Below are positions 7,381-13,921 of a stretch of 13,991 nt of DNA, piece by piece (within the stretch, counting starts at the first letter, position 1; every line of letters starts with the position of its first letter). Made by a program: the position numbers and the translations under genes. The stretch covers positions 1-13,991 of the forward strand of contig VGCF01000020.1 in the NCBI GenBank assembly GCA_016870135.1, read 5' to 3'. The notes beneath the pieces were generated by a model. It made no database searches. It was not told the DNA's origin and worked only from the letters and a program-made list of their open reading frames with translations. The stretch is from Alphaproteobacteria bacterium (lineage in GTDB: Bacteria > Pseudomonadota > Alphaproteobacteria > Holosporales > Holosporaceae).

Positions 7381-8274
7381 TTAACGCGAACCAAGTAAGT
7401 ATTCTTTCAAATTGTACAAAAATCGAATAATGCTGGTTTGTGTGGCGCATATACTGCTCTTGAACACAATCCAGTGACTGATGGTGTCGTCCGACATGTT
7501 TTTTGTTTGATTAATATCTGAATCCCCATACGTTTGATGCACCAACGTGGGGTTTTCCACCCCAGTATAACGAACACCCAGTTCCCAAGATCGTGTAAAA
7601 TAATGATCCACAGGCATTTTAATGGGCAAAGCTTTTTCCAGCAAATGTTTGGCGGCCTTTCTGTTGATCATATAACACCCCGTATGGGTTGATTTTGATA
7701 AATAAAGACACAGTTCATGATTATGGATCAGGGTTTTAATGCACACGGGCATTCGACGATTGCAATGGAGTTCAAAATTGACGATATCCCAAAGGTTACT
7801 GTTTTTTAAGACGTCCTCTATGACAACCTGCAGTTTTTTTGGTTTAAAACTGACGTCATCTTCAAACACAAGCGCGTACTTATAATTTGATTTTAAAAAT
7901 GTTTGCCAAACTTTGATATGACTCAACGAACATCCGATGGTACCACGTTTAGGCGTATGCCCCAAGAATAGTCTGCAGGTTTCTAGATCAACCTTTTCTT
8001 TGAGTTCTTCTTCTGACAGCGTTGACCCATCCACGGCCTCTATACGCTCTGTGGGTAATTCCAATTGGTCAACATAGGGTTTGATGGATTCATAGCGTGC
8101 TTTTGATCGATCTAAATTAATGATATAGGCCCCAACTCCTTCGCCTCCTGTGATGGAAAAGGGGAATTCCTTGGCTAGTTGGCATGAATCAAGCAAAAAA
8201 TATCCCACCGGATAACACAAAAACAAAACGGCTGATGATAATAATACCCACCACAGAACTGCTAATTTCTTCAC
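7381..8274 (-). CDS. Family 25 glycosyltransferase, LPS/LOS-type, membrane anchored
   Basis: Glycosyltransferase of the GT25 family, whose members add sugars, often galactose, to lipooligosaccharide or capsule. The 297-residue product begins with Lys-Lys and a hydrophobic segment (about 4-28) that should act as a signal anchor. The catalytic domain follows with AYIINLDRSKAR (49-60), the conserved GTIGCSLSHIKVW (111-123), and the acidic FEDDVSF with Glu138, Asp139 and Asp140 as the metal/nucleotide-sugar site. A segment around THTGCYMINRKAAKHLL is also family-typical. The start is a GTG at 8274 with AGGTGG about 8 bases upstream and a good promoter at 8302-8330. An N-terminal anchor is less usual than a plain cytoplasmic enzyme, so the side of the membrane is uncertain. 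Donor and acceptor cannot be predicted. Its base composition looks more AT-rich than that of neighbouring housekeeping genes, hinting at transfer. Confidence 0.88.
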   Translation of the reverse strand: MKKLAVLWWVLLSSAVLFLCYPVGYFLLDSCQLAKEFPFSITGGEGVGAYIINLDRSKARYESIKPYVDQLELPTERIEAVDGSTLSEEELKEKVDLETCRLFLGHTPKRGTIGCSLSHIKVWQTFLKSNYKYALVFEDDVSFKPKKLQVVIEDVLKNSNLWDIVNFELHCNRRMPVCIKTLIHNHELCLYLSKSTHTGCYMINRKAAKHLLEKALPIKMPVDHYFTRSWELGVRYTGVENPTLVHQTYGDSDINQTKNMSDDTISHWIVFKSSICATQTSIIRFLYNLKEYLLGSR

Positions 8275-8301
8275 GTACGCCCACCTGTTTATATTTTATT
8301 C

Positions 8302-8330
8302 ATAATATTAGAAAAGACCTGATTGTGCAA
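8302..8330 (-). promoter_or_regulatory. Promoter of the GT25 gene
   Basis: On the minus strand TTGCAC (8325-8330) and TATTAT (8302-8307, 5 of 6 consensus) are exactly 17 bases apart. The predicted RNA start lies about 20 bases before the GTG codon, leaving room for the AGGTGG ribosome site. Confidence 0.5.
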
Positions 8331-8436
8331 CATAACCTCTTGTCAGGTGCGCTTTTCCCAATGACCCCATCGGGGAATCGGCGGTGTTCCCAGCAGAGGC
8401 ATGGTCTGATGACTGATGAGGAGGGGGGCCTCTTTT

Positions 8437-9024
8437 CTATAGGCCGTCTTGGCGCAAGGGGTACACACGCCATGGATGCGTTGGGTTTGCAGGTGCCACC
8501 AGATATACAGGTTCAGCATTGGGAATATCCATGATCGGTAATCGTAAAACATTCTGAATGACGGAATACACAAAACCATGGGATACCATTAAAATAGGGC
8601 CTGCACACCCCAAGGTCGGATCCAGCACATGATCCAGTGTGTTTTTGATTCTGTTGACAAAATCAGTGTATTTTTCTGATCCAGGGATAGGATATCCCCC
8701 CATCCAATCATTAATCCACGAACCATTCTCTATGGGTTGGCTCTCTTTTTCGCCCCAGCAGGCCTCTGATAACCCTGGATTTTCCAAAACAAATGCATCC
8801 ATATATTGGGCAATCTTATCGGCCGTTTGGCGCGCTCTGCGTAACGGAGAAGTCACAATGGTGGCAATCGGTTCATTGTTCAGCAACAAGGCAGCCTGAT
8901 GTGCCTGCAGAATGCCGCGATCATTCAGCTCAATGTCTTGGCTGCCCATGGCTTTATGTTGAATATTCCAATCCGTTTCGCCATGTCTCACACAATAAAA
9001 CGACTGAGCACTGAGGATTTTCAT
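8437..9024 (-). CDS. Histidine phosphatase (phosphoglycerate mutase-like) family protein
   Basis: Branch-1 histidine phosphatase fold of 195 residues. The phosphohistidine motif is VRHGETDWN with Arg13 and catalytic His14. LRRARQTA (61-68) supplies the second arginine, LSEACWGE holds the likely acid Glu87, and MVSHG (147-151) gives the second catalytic His149. All expected catalytic residues are present, so it should be active. The family includes cofactor-dependent phosphoglycerate mutase, alpha-ribazole phosphatase and broad sugar-phosphate phosphatases. At this length and without the long mutase insertions, a small-molecule phosphatase is more likely than the glycolytic mutase, but the substrate is not determinable. 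The ATG at 9024 overlaps, as ATGA, the end of the amber-split frame upstream. A TATAAT lies 26 bases before the start, and I see no Shine-Dalgarno sequence. Confidence 0.9.
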   Translation of the reverse strand: MKILSAQSFYCVRHGETDWNIQHKAMGSQDIELNDRGILQAHQAALLLNNEPIATIVTSPLRRARQTADKIAQYMDAFVLENPGLSEACWGEKESQPIENGSWINDWMGGYPIPGSEKYTDFVNRIKNTLDHVLDPTLGCAGPILMVSHGFVYSVIQNVLRLPIMDIPNAEPVYLVAPANPTHPWRVYPLRQDGL

Positions 9025-9329
9025 GATGGGACAATCGATGATTTTAGGTCATTATACCCCCCCTCACTCATTGCAGCATAATTCCTTGGCAACCTTTTGA
9101 TTTCATCATCTGGAATCTTTTTTGGAAAGGATGACCAAGAACATCGTTCTGTAATCTAATCTGGAAATGCATTAAGGCGTGAAAAGGTTTGTTCATTGAT
9201 CGCTTCTTTCCACTGCAACTGGTCATGAATACAGAATCGATACCAAAACCATTCTCCTCCGCTATACCGGTCAACAGAGAGTAACTGATCATAACAGTCA
9301 TTAGCATAATTTTTTAGAGTGATATCCAT
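9021..9329 (-). pseudogene. Small reading frame filling the methyltransferase-phosphatase gap, split by an in-frame TAG
   Basis: One reading frame starts with ATG 9329, one base after the methyltransferase stop, and runs to a TGA at 9021-9023 that overlaps the phosphatase start as ATGA. It has 102 sense-length positions, with one in-frame TAG at 9156-9158 (codon 58). The first part (57 residues, 9156-9329) has a protein-like composition: it starts MDITLKNYANDCYDQLLSV and contains GGEWFWYRFCIHDQLQW. The second part contains KKIPDDEIKRLPRNYAAM. The exact fit at both ends suggests a former or recoded gene in the same operon. Alternatives are a genuine 57-residue protein followed by untranslated DNA that carries a promoter, or a frameshifted gene continuing in another frame (RLQNDVLGHPFQKRF region). 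I recognise no family. Confidence 0.35.
9051..9063 (-). promoter_or_regulatory. Consensus -10 box joined to a G7 tract, upstream of the histidine phosphatase
   Basis: On the minus strand a run of seven G (plus-strand C 9057-9063) is directly followed by a perfect TATAAT (9051-9056). Transcription would begin about 20 bases before the phosphatase ATG. No good -35 hexamer is found at 15 to 19 bases spacing, so promoter strength is unclear and might depend on the length of the G tract. Confidence 0.4.
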
Positions 9330-9330
9330 A

Positions 9331-10119
9331 TCACTGCTTTCTCGCCACAGTCAGGATGCTTTGTGTGGTATCCTGTATAAACGTTTCACCCTGCATGCCA
9401 TAATGATCAAGGGTTTCAAAACCATTTTTTGCTAACATGGTGCGCAGTTCAGTCGCACTATAGATTTGAAGGGAAAATGTGTTATAGAATCGCTCTGGTT
9501 TCTCAGCATTTTTTTGAATCAATAAAACATCATATGAGGTAAGGATGCCTCGTTCACGATCAATGGTAGAGCATTGCGTTGAAAGAAGCTGAGATTCGCC
9601 TACTTTTTTATGAACCTGGTAAGCAAAATCAGCAACAACTGTATCGGTCATAGCATTCACATTAAAAATATCGAAGATGTAAATGCCACCATCATTTAAA
9701 TTTTCGTGGATATTGCACAATGTTTTTTCAAAATCCGATTTTGTTACATGACCAATGGCATTAAAAATAGTGATAACGGCATCAAATTGACCCACTTTTA
9801 GTGTGCGCATATCACCATCGATAAAGGAAAGATCAATTTTTTCTCTAAGTGCTCGCTCCCTTGCAATGTTTAGCAAATCAGGGCTAAAATCTGCGCCTGT
9901 TACCTTGTATCCACGCTCATTTAAGAAAAACACTTGTGATCCCGTTCCACATGTTAGGTCGAGGATTGTATGGACTTGATATGTGCCCAACAATTTTTCA
10001 ATAACGGCATTTTTTGCGACCGTATCATCGCTGATGTTCCCTGCATCGAAATACTGAGGTAATTTTTGATACTCCAGAGGAAGACCTAGGTTGCTTTTTG
10101 TACGTTTATTCTTTTGCAT
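9331..10119 (-). CDS. Class I SAM-dependent methyltransferase
   Basis: Rossmann-fold methyltransferase of 262 residues. Motif I LDLTCGTGSQ (53-62) binds S-adenosylmethionine, VTGADFS (73-79) carries the acidic residue that holds the ribose hydroxyls, DGDM (101-104) is the adenine-side motif, and FDAVITIFNAIGHV follows as motif IV. The C-terminal half (about 140-262) is a beta-rich cap ending with an ILTVARK strand. The substrate is not apparent: small-molecule enzymes, such as N-methyltransferases, and some toxin-like or antibiotic-related enzymes share this layout. I use ATG 10119. An in-frame TTG at 10137 would add six residues, and neither has more than a weak GGA upstream. The coding region and the DNA before it look more AT-rich than the ribosomal block, which may indicate acquisition. 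The small split frame begins one base after its stop. Confidence 0.88.
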   Translation of the reverse strand: MQKNKRTKSNLGLPLEYQKLPQYFDAGNISDDTVAKNAVIEKLLGTYQVHTILDLTCGTGSQVFFLNERGYKVTGADFSPDLLNIARERALREKIDLSFIDGDMRTLKVGQFDAVITIFNAIGHVTKSDFEKTLCNIHENLNDGGIYIFDIFNVNAMTDTVVADFAYQVHKKVGESQLLSTQCSTIDRERGILTSYDVLLIQKNAEKPERFYNTFSLQIYSATELRTMLAKNGFETLDHYGMQGETFIQDTTQSILTVARKQ

Positions 10120-10241
10120 GATGCATATCCAAATCAAATTGTTCCGCTATGAGATTATCATTTTTTTGATTATTTGAATATAAAACAATTTCATTAAATG
10201 TATAGAATATAGGTATTAACACACTCCGCTACAGGCTGCCT

Positions 10242-10418
10242 TCAGCTGAACAAGGGGTAATATGTCTCACTTACCTCTGCACCTAAGGGGGGCTCTTCCC
10301 TCACCGCTCTTCTTACCCAAAGGCCCATTGCAGCGCAGGTACAAACACAGGCCCGCCCCAAGATATGTACCAAAACCAAGAAGAACTTAGCGCACGTATA
10401 AACACAGGCTAAAAACAT
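10242..10418 (-). other. Weak 58-codon cysteine-rich reading frame, doubtful gene
   Basis: ATG 10418 to TGA 10242 encodes 58 residues: a hydrophobic N-terminal half containing two copies of ACV[YC]TCA, then a charged part with RRAVREEPPLGAEV. The two peptide repeats come from the 21-bp direct repeat, whose 57-base offset keeps frame. There is no ribosome binding site and no family recognition. It may be a remnant of a dispersed element or chance. Confidence 0.15.
10332..10409. repeat. Imperfect 21-bp direct repeat
   Basis: Two copies, 10332-10352 and 10389-10409, share 19 of 21 bases, starting AGCGCA and ending AAACACAGGC on the plus strand. The copies differ at two positions and are offset by 57 bases. 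Only two copies exist here, so it is not a CRISPR array. Confidence 0.75.
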
Positions 10419-10513
10419 CAGAACAAAAAGTAAAAGCTGTTATCTGACTGCCCCAAAATCTAGGCTGGTCACAGACGGGCCACGGGGATTAAAAATCAAA
10501 CGCATCCTTTAGC

Positions 10514-11659
10514 TTATCCTAAAAAACAGACGGAAAGGTTTTTTACAAATTTCTTGATTTTACTGAAAAAACCCTTGACTTCGTGGGTTTTGTTCTTTTC
10601 TTCTTCGTGAAAATCCTGTAAGGATACTTTTTGCTTGGCTGTTAAGTGAACGGGAATATAAATTTTGGCCATCACACATAAATCACCGCGTTGAGAACGA
10701 TTCAGCTGGCTCATACCCTTGTGACGAACAATAATTTTTTGATTATACTGAGCGCCCTCTGGAATCTTAACCGTGACGGTTTGCCCGTCAATACAGGGAA
10801 TATCGATATCCCCACCCAAAGCAGCCAGCGTCATGGATACAGGATAATCGCAATACAAATCGTTGTCTTTGCGTTCAAATAATTCATGGGGCTTGATGTG
10901 AACTTGGACATACAAATCACCACTGGTGCCGCCGCGTTTTCCAGTTTCTCCTTTTCCAGACATTCTGATCTGAGATTGATCATGAATGCCAGCGGGAATA
11001 GAAATGCTCAGCTTTTTCTGCCCACGTGTTCGCCCTTCCCCTTTGCAATCAGAACATGGATCTGAAATGGTGCTACCCATGCCGTAACAGGCTTTACACT
11101 CTGTTTCTATGGCAAATAATCCCCTTTGCACATGCACCCTGCCTCGGCCACGACAAGACCCACAATTTTTTGGTTTTGCCTTTGATTTCGAACCCGATCC
11201 TTGGCAAGTCGCGCAGGAAGAATAGGTTGGAAATTGAATTTCCGTAGAAATGCCTGCAAAAGCTTCTTCCAGAGAAACGGCAATTTGGTAATGTAAATCG
11301 CCCCCTTTTTGAGACGATTGAGGAGATCTGGAACGGCTGCCACCCACAAAGTCTGAAAAAAGATCTTCAAAAATTGATGAAAAATCACCTTCTCCAAAAC
11401 CATGAAACCCCTCATACCCACCGCCACCTTGCTGGTTCTGAAAAGCAGAGTGCCCCACGCGGTCATAGGCTTCCCTCTTTTTTGGGTCACTTAAAACCTC
11501 ATGGGCCAAGTTGACCTCTTTAAACTTTTTCTCAGCCTCCGCATCCCCAGGGTTTTTATCAGGGTGATATTGCAGTGCTTTTTTGTGATACGCTTTTTTG
11601 ATTTCTGCAGCTGTTGCCGTCGAAGAAACCCCTAAAAGGGTATAAAAGTTGTGTTCCAC
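10514..11659 (-). CDS. dnaJ: Chaperone protein DnaJ (Hsp40, class A)
   Basis: Co-chaperone that delivers unfolded proteins to DnaK and stimulates its ATPase. Of 381 residues, the J domain (1-68) has the essential HPD at 32-34. A short Gly/Phe-rich linker (about 70-106) follows, and the zinc domain has all four CxxCxGxG repeats, starting at Cys149, Cys166, Cys188 and Cys202. Two beta-barrel substrate domains and a basic C-terminal tail complete a normal class A protein. The start is a GTG at 11659, with GGGGAG close upstream. It lies only 18 bases after the rplQ stop on the same strand, so it probably shares the ribosomal transcript. That is unusual, since dnaJ mostly follows dnaK. No dnaK or grpE is in the window. 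Confidence 0.96.
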   Translation of the reverse strand: MEHNFYTLLGVSSTATAAEIKKAYHKKALQYHPDKNPGDAEAEKKFKEVNLAHEVLSDPKKREAYDRVGHSAFQNQQGGGGYEGFHGFGEGDFSSIFEDLFSDFVGGSRSRSPQSSQKGGDLHYQIAVSLEEAFAGISTEIQFPTYSSCATCQGSGSKSKAKPKNCGSCRGRGRVHVQRGLFAIETECKACYGMGSTISDPCSDCKGEGRTRGQKKLSISIPAGIHDQSQIRMSGKGETGKRGGTSGDLYVQVHIKPHELFERKDNDLYCDYPVSMTLAALGGDIDIPCIDGQTVTVKIPEGAQYNQKIIVRHKGMSQLNRSQRGDLCVMAKIYIPVHLTAKQKVSLQDFHEEEKNKTHEVKGFFSKIKKFVKNLSVCFLG

Positions 11660-11677
11660 AATATCTCCCCTTTTTGA

Positions 11678-12055
11678 TCAGGCCTGCTCTGCAACATCGT
11701 GATCGACAAACTCAATCACGGCTAATGGTGCCGCATCACCATAGCGAAAACCCGCCTTGATAATACGCAAATATCCACCGTTACGATTAGCCGTACGGGG
11801 AGTCAACACCGAAATAATCTTAAGCGTCGCCTCTTTATTATTCAAAACACCATAAATGGTTTGAAAGGCTTTAACCGGATTGGCGTTACGCCCTTTTGTA
11901 ATTAATTTTTCAAGAAATGGACGAATTTCCTTGGCTTTTGGCAATGTGGTGATGATACGCTCTTTTTCAACCAAGTTAATAGCCAAACCAGCCAAAAGAG
12001 CCTTTCTTTGATTGGTTGTTCTATTAAATTTTCTGTGCTCTAATTGGTGTCTCAT
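11678..12055 (-). CDS. rplQ: 50S ribosomal protein L17
   Basis: Large-subunit protein near the peptide exit tunnel. It has 125 residues beginning MRHQLEHRKFNRTTNQRKAL, close to the universal MRHxxxxxKLxRxxxHRxAL start, and includes a family-like TPRTANRNGGYLRI segment (84-97). It is followed by an acidic tail ending FVDHDVAEQA. The ATG at 12055 is five bases after the rpoA stop, and the rpoA TAA is itself part of its TAAGGA ribosome site, so translation is probably coupled. It is the normal last gene of the alpha operon. Confidence 0.97.
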   Translation of the reverse strand: MRHQLEHRKFNRTTNQRKALLAGLAINLVEKERIITTLPKAKEIRPFLEKLITKGRNANPVKAFQTIYGVLNNKEATLKIISVLTPRTANRNGGYLRIIKAGFRYGDAAPLAVIEFVDHDVAEQA

Positions 12056-12060
12056 AATCC

Positions 12061-13104
12061 TTAACCTTCCTGTTCAATATGGTGTTTCTCTATATTTTTC
12101 GGGGGCCACTCTGGAAAAGACATCCCCAATTTTAAATTAAAAACGGCCAAAAGATCTTCGATATCATCCAGTGACTTTTTTCCAAAATTAGGCGTTTTTA
12201 ACAAATCATCTTTTGTTTTCTTGACCAAATCCCCAACATAAACAATCTGAGCGCTGCGCAAACAATTCAAACACCGTACAGGCAAGTCCAAATTGGCAAC
12301 CAAGTTAAACAACACAGGCGGAAACGTGGACGTCCCTGTACCACCAGATACGGCATACACGTTTTTTTGCGCCAATTGAGCATCCGACGACAAGAAATAT
12401 TTTAATTGGTCGTGCAAAATCATTGCGGCATCGTTCACAGCATCCCTAGGCGTCAACGCACCATTGGTTTCCACCGTTAACAACAAACGATCGTAATCCG
12501 TGGATTGACCAACGCGGGTATCCTCTACCTCAAAGGTCACCCTTTGAATAGGGCTAAACTTGGCATCCAAGAAAATTTCCCCGATCTGTTTGGCCGTAAA
12601 GGAATTTTGTGGTGCAGGAAGATACCCCTTTCCCTTACTGATGCACATTTCCATCGACAAACTGCCCCCATCGGACAGAGTGCAAATCACCTGGTTTGGA
12701 TCCAAAACGTCTAAAACAGAATCCCCCTGAATCATCCCGGCCGTCACCACACAAGGGCCCTGAGCTGTCAACATAAATGACCTAGAGTCTTCTGACGAAT
12801 TTAACCGCAATTTCAAAACTTTTAGATTTAAAATAACATCGGTTACGTCTTCTACCACACCTTGTAAACTGGAAAACTCTAACAAAGCCCCGCCAATTTT
12901 CACCGATGTAACAGCACACCCCTGAATAGATGACATCAGAACACGACGCAACGCATTCCCCAACGTAACGCCAAAACCACGCTCTAAAGGCTCAACCACT
13001 ATTGTCTCTAAACACTCTGTGGTCGACATTTTTTCATATGAAATTTTATAGGGTCGGATCAATTGATCCCAACTCTTTGGAACAAAAGTGGTCTGGTTTA
13101 GCAT
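12061..13104 (-). CDS. rpoA: DNA-directed RNA polymerase alpha subunit
   Basis: Alpha subunit that nucleates RNA polymerase assembly and contacts promoters and activators. Of 347 residues, the N-terminal assembly domain (about 1-240) carries LERGFGVTLGNALRRVLMSS, the family's most conserved stretch. A linker leads to the C-terminal DNA-binding domain with CLRSAQIVYVGDLV and LLKTPNFGKKSLDDI, the two helix-hairpin-helix parts that touch UP elements. It ends with LGMSFPEWPP, as in proteobacteria, plus a 12-residue tail. The start overlaps the rpsK stop by one base (TAATG), which implies coupled translation; no Shine-Dalgarno sequence is seen. rpsD, found before rpoA in enterics, is absent, fitting Alphaproteobacteria. 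Confidence 0.97.
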   Translation of the reverse strand: MLNQTTFVPKSWDQLIRPYKISYEKMSTTECLETIVVEPLERGFGVTLGNALRRVLMSSIQGCAVTSVKIGGALLEFSSLQGVVEDVTDVILNLKVLKLRLNSSEDSRSFMLTAQGPCVVTAGMIQGDSVLDVLDPNQVICTLSDGGSLSMEMCISKGKGYLPAPQNSFTAKQIGEIFLDAKFSPIQRVTFEVEDTRVGQSTDYDRLLLTVETNGALTPRDAVNDAAMILHDQLKYFLSSDAQLAQKNVYAVSGGTGTSTFPPVLFNLVANLDLPVRCLNCLRSAQIVYVGDLVKKTKDDLLKTPNFGKKSLDDIEDLLAVFNLKLGMSFPEWPPKNIEKHHIEQEG

Positions 13105-13490
13105 TAGTTACGCCGTCTTTTAGGAGGGCGACATCCATTATGGGCCACAGGCGTAACATCACTAATCAGTGTGATGGTAAAACCTGAACTATACAAAGAC
13201 CGAACCGCAGCCTCTCGACCGTTTCCTGGACCTTTTAATAAGACCTCTAGATTTTTAACACCATGAATCTGGGCTTTTTTAGCCACATCCTCGGCAGCCA
13301 ACTGAGCAGCATACGGTGTCGATTGACGTGAACCCGAAAATCCGGCCACACCAGCAGACGACCAAGCCAAAACATTTCCCTGCACATCACTGATGGTGAT
13401 GACAGTATTATTAAACGTCGAATTTACGCACGCCACAGCAGAGGTAATATTTTTTTTCTGACGCTTTCTCTGAGCAACAACTCTTGCCAT
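13104..13490 (-). CDS. rpsK: 30S ribosomal protein S11
   Basis: Small-subunit platform protein that binds the 690 region of 16S rRNA together with S7 and S18. It is full length at 128 residues, with NSTFNNTVITISDVQGN (23-39), a GPGNGREAAVRSL loop, and the universal ending HNGCRPPKRRRN. The ATG at 13490 has AAGGAT upstream and lies 7 bases after the rpsM stop. Its own stop overlaps the rpoA start. Confidence 0.97.
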   Translation of the reverse strand: MARVVAQRKRQKKNITSAVACVNSTFNNTVITISDVQGNVLAWSSAGVAGFSGSRQSTPYAAQLAAEDVAKKAQIHGVKNLEVLLKGPGNGREAAVRSLYSSGFTITLISDVTPVAHNGCRPPKRRRN

Positions 13491-13497
13491 AAATTAG

Positions 13498-13866
13498 TTA
13501 TCCTTTCTTTCCAGCAATGGCCTTTGCACGTCCGCGACGGGTCCTGGCATTGCTGTGGGTTCTCTGACCACGAACAGGGAGATTTCTTCTGTGACGTAAT
13601 CCGCGGTAACACCCCAGATCCATCAAACGCTTCTTACTCATCCCGACTTCTCTTCTTAGATCTCCTTCAACCTGATATTCAGAATCGATGAGCTCTCGGA
13701 TAGTGAGGACTTCTTTTTCTGTTAACGTAAAAACACGACGCATCTTATCAATGGACGTCTTTGCACAAATTTCCAAGGCTTTGGGAAGACCAATGCCATA
13801 AATATACTGCAAAGAAGCGAACAACGGTTTGTCGCTAGGAATGTTTACACCGGCTATACGTGCCAT
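13498..13866 (-). CDS. rpsM: 30S ribosomal protein S13
   Basis: Head protein of the small subunit that contacts the P-site tRNA and forms the B1 bridge with L5. It has 122 residues beginning MARIAGVNIPSDK, with helix-hairpin-helix YIYGIGLPKALEIC, the conserved GCYRGLRHRRNLPVRGQRT and a basic ending GRAKAIAGKKG. It is the first gene of the leftward ribosomal group in the window. The ATG at 13866 lies about 28 bases after the TATAAT of a strong promoter and has no clear Shine-Dalgarno sequence. In most relatives secY and adk precede rpsM, so they may lie just outside the window. Confidence 0.97.
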   Translation of the reverse strand: MARIAGVNIPSDKPLFASLQYIYGIGLPKALEICAKTSIDKMRRVFTLTEKEVLTIRELIDSEYQVEGDLRREVGMSKKRLMDLGCYRGLRHRRNLPVRGQRTHSNARTRRGRAKAIAGKKG

Positions 13867-13893
13867 ATATTGCGCATAAAAAATTTCTTATTC

Positions 13894-13921
13894 ATTATAA
13901 TTCAACCCCAAACCAAGTCAA
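13894..13921 (-). promoter_or_regulatory. Strong sigma70-like promoter of rpsM-rpsK-rpoA-rplQ-dnaJ
   Basis: On the minus strand TTGACT (13916-13921, 5 of 6) and a perfect TATAAT (13894-13899) are 16 bases apart. This is the best promoter in the window and leaves a leader of about 20 bases before rpsM. It suggests that this group is transcribed independently of the upstream ribosomal genes. Confidence 0.7.

Larger units (their letters stand above)
10138..10513. other. 376-bp gap without a clear gene, with repeats and a hairpin
   Basis: The part next to the methyltransferase (10138-10215) is very AT-rich and should hold its promoter, though no convincing -35/-10 pair stands out. The middle carries a 10-bp palindrome TTCAGCTGAA (10241-10250), a hairpin AGGGGTAA/TTACCTCT (10253-10260 with 10271-10278), a G6 run (10287-10292) and a 21-bp direct repeat. 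No signature of tmRNA, 4.5S RNA or RNase P RNA was recognised on either strand. No intrinsic terminator for the dnaJ operon is evident. Confidence 0.6.

Noticed and set aside
9068..9307. Leftward 79-codon frame in the methyltransferase-phosphatase gap
   Set aside because: The competing frame 9021-9329 fits the neighbouring stop and start exactly. This one overlaps it without good spacing. It is kept in mind only as a possible frameshifted continuation.
10332..10409. CRISPR-like repeat-spacer unit
   Set aside because: Only two imperfect copies, no third repeat at the same period, and no cas genes nearby.
10201..10500. tmRNA, 4.5S RNA, 6S RNA or RNase P RNA
   Set aside because: None of the conserved sequence blocks I know for these RNAs was seen on either strand. 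A covariance-model scan would be decisive.
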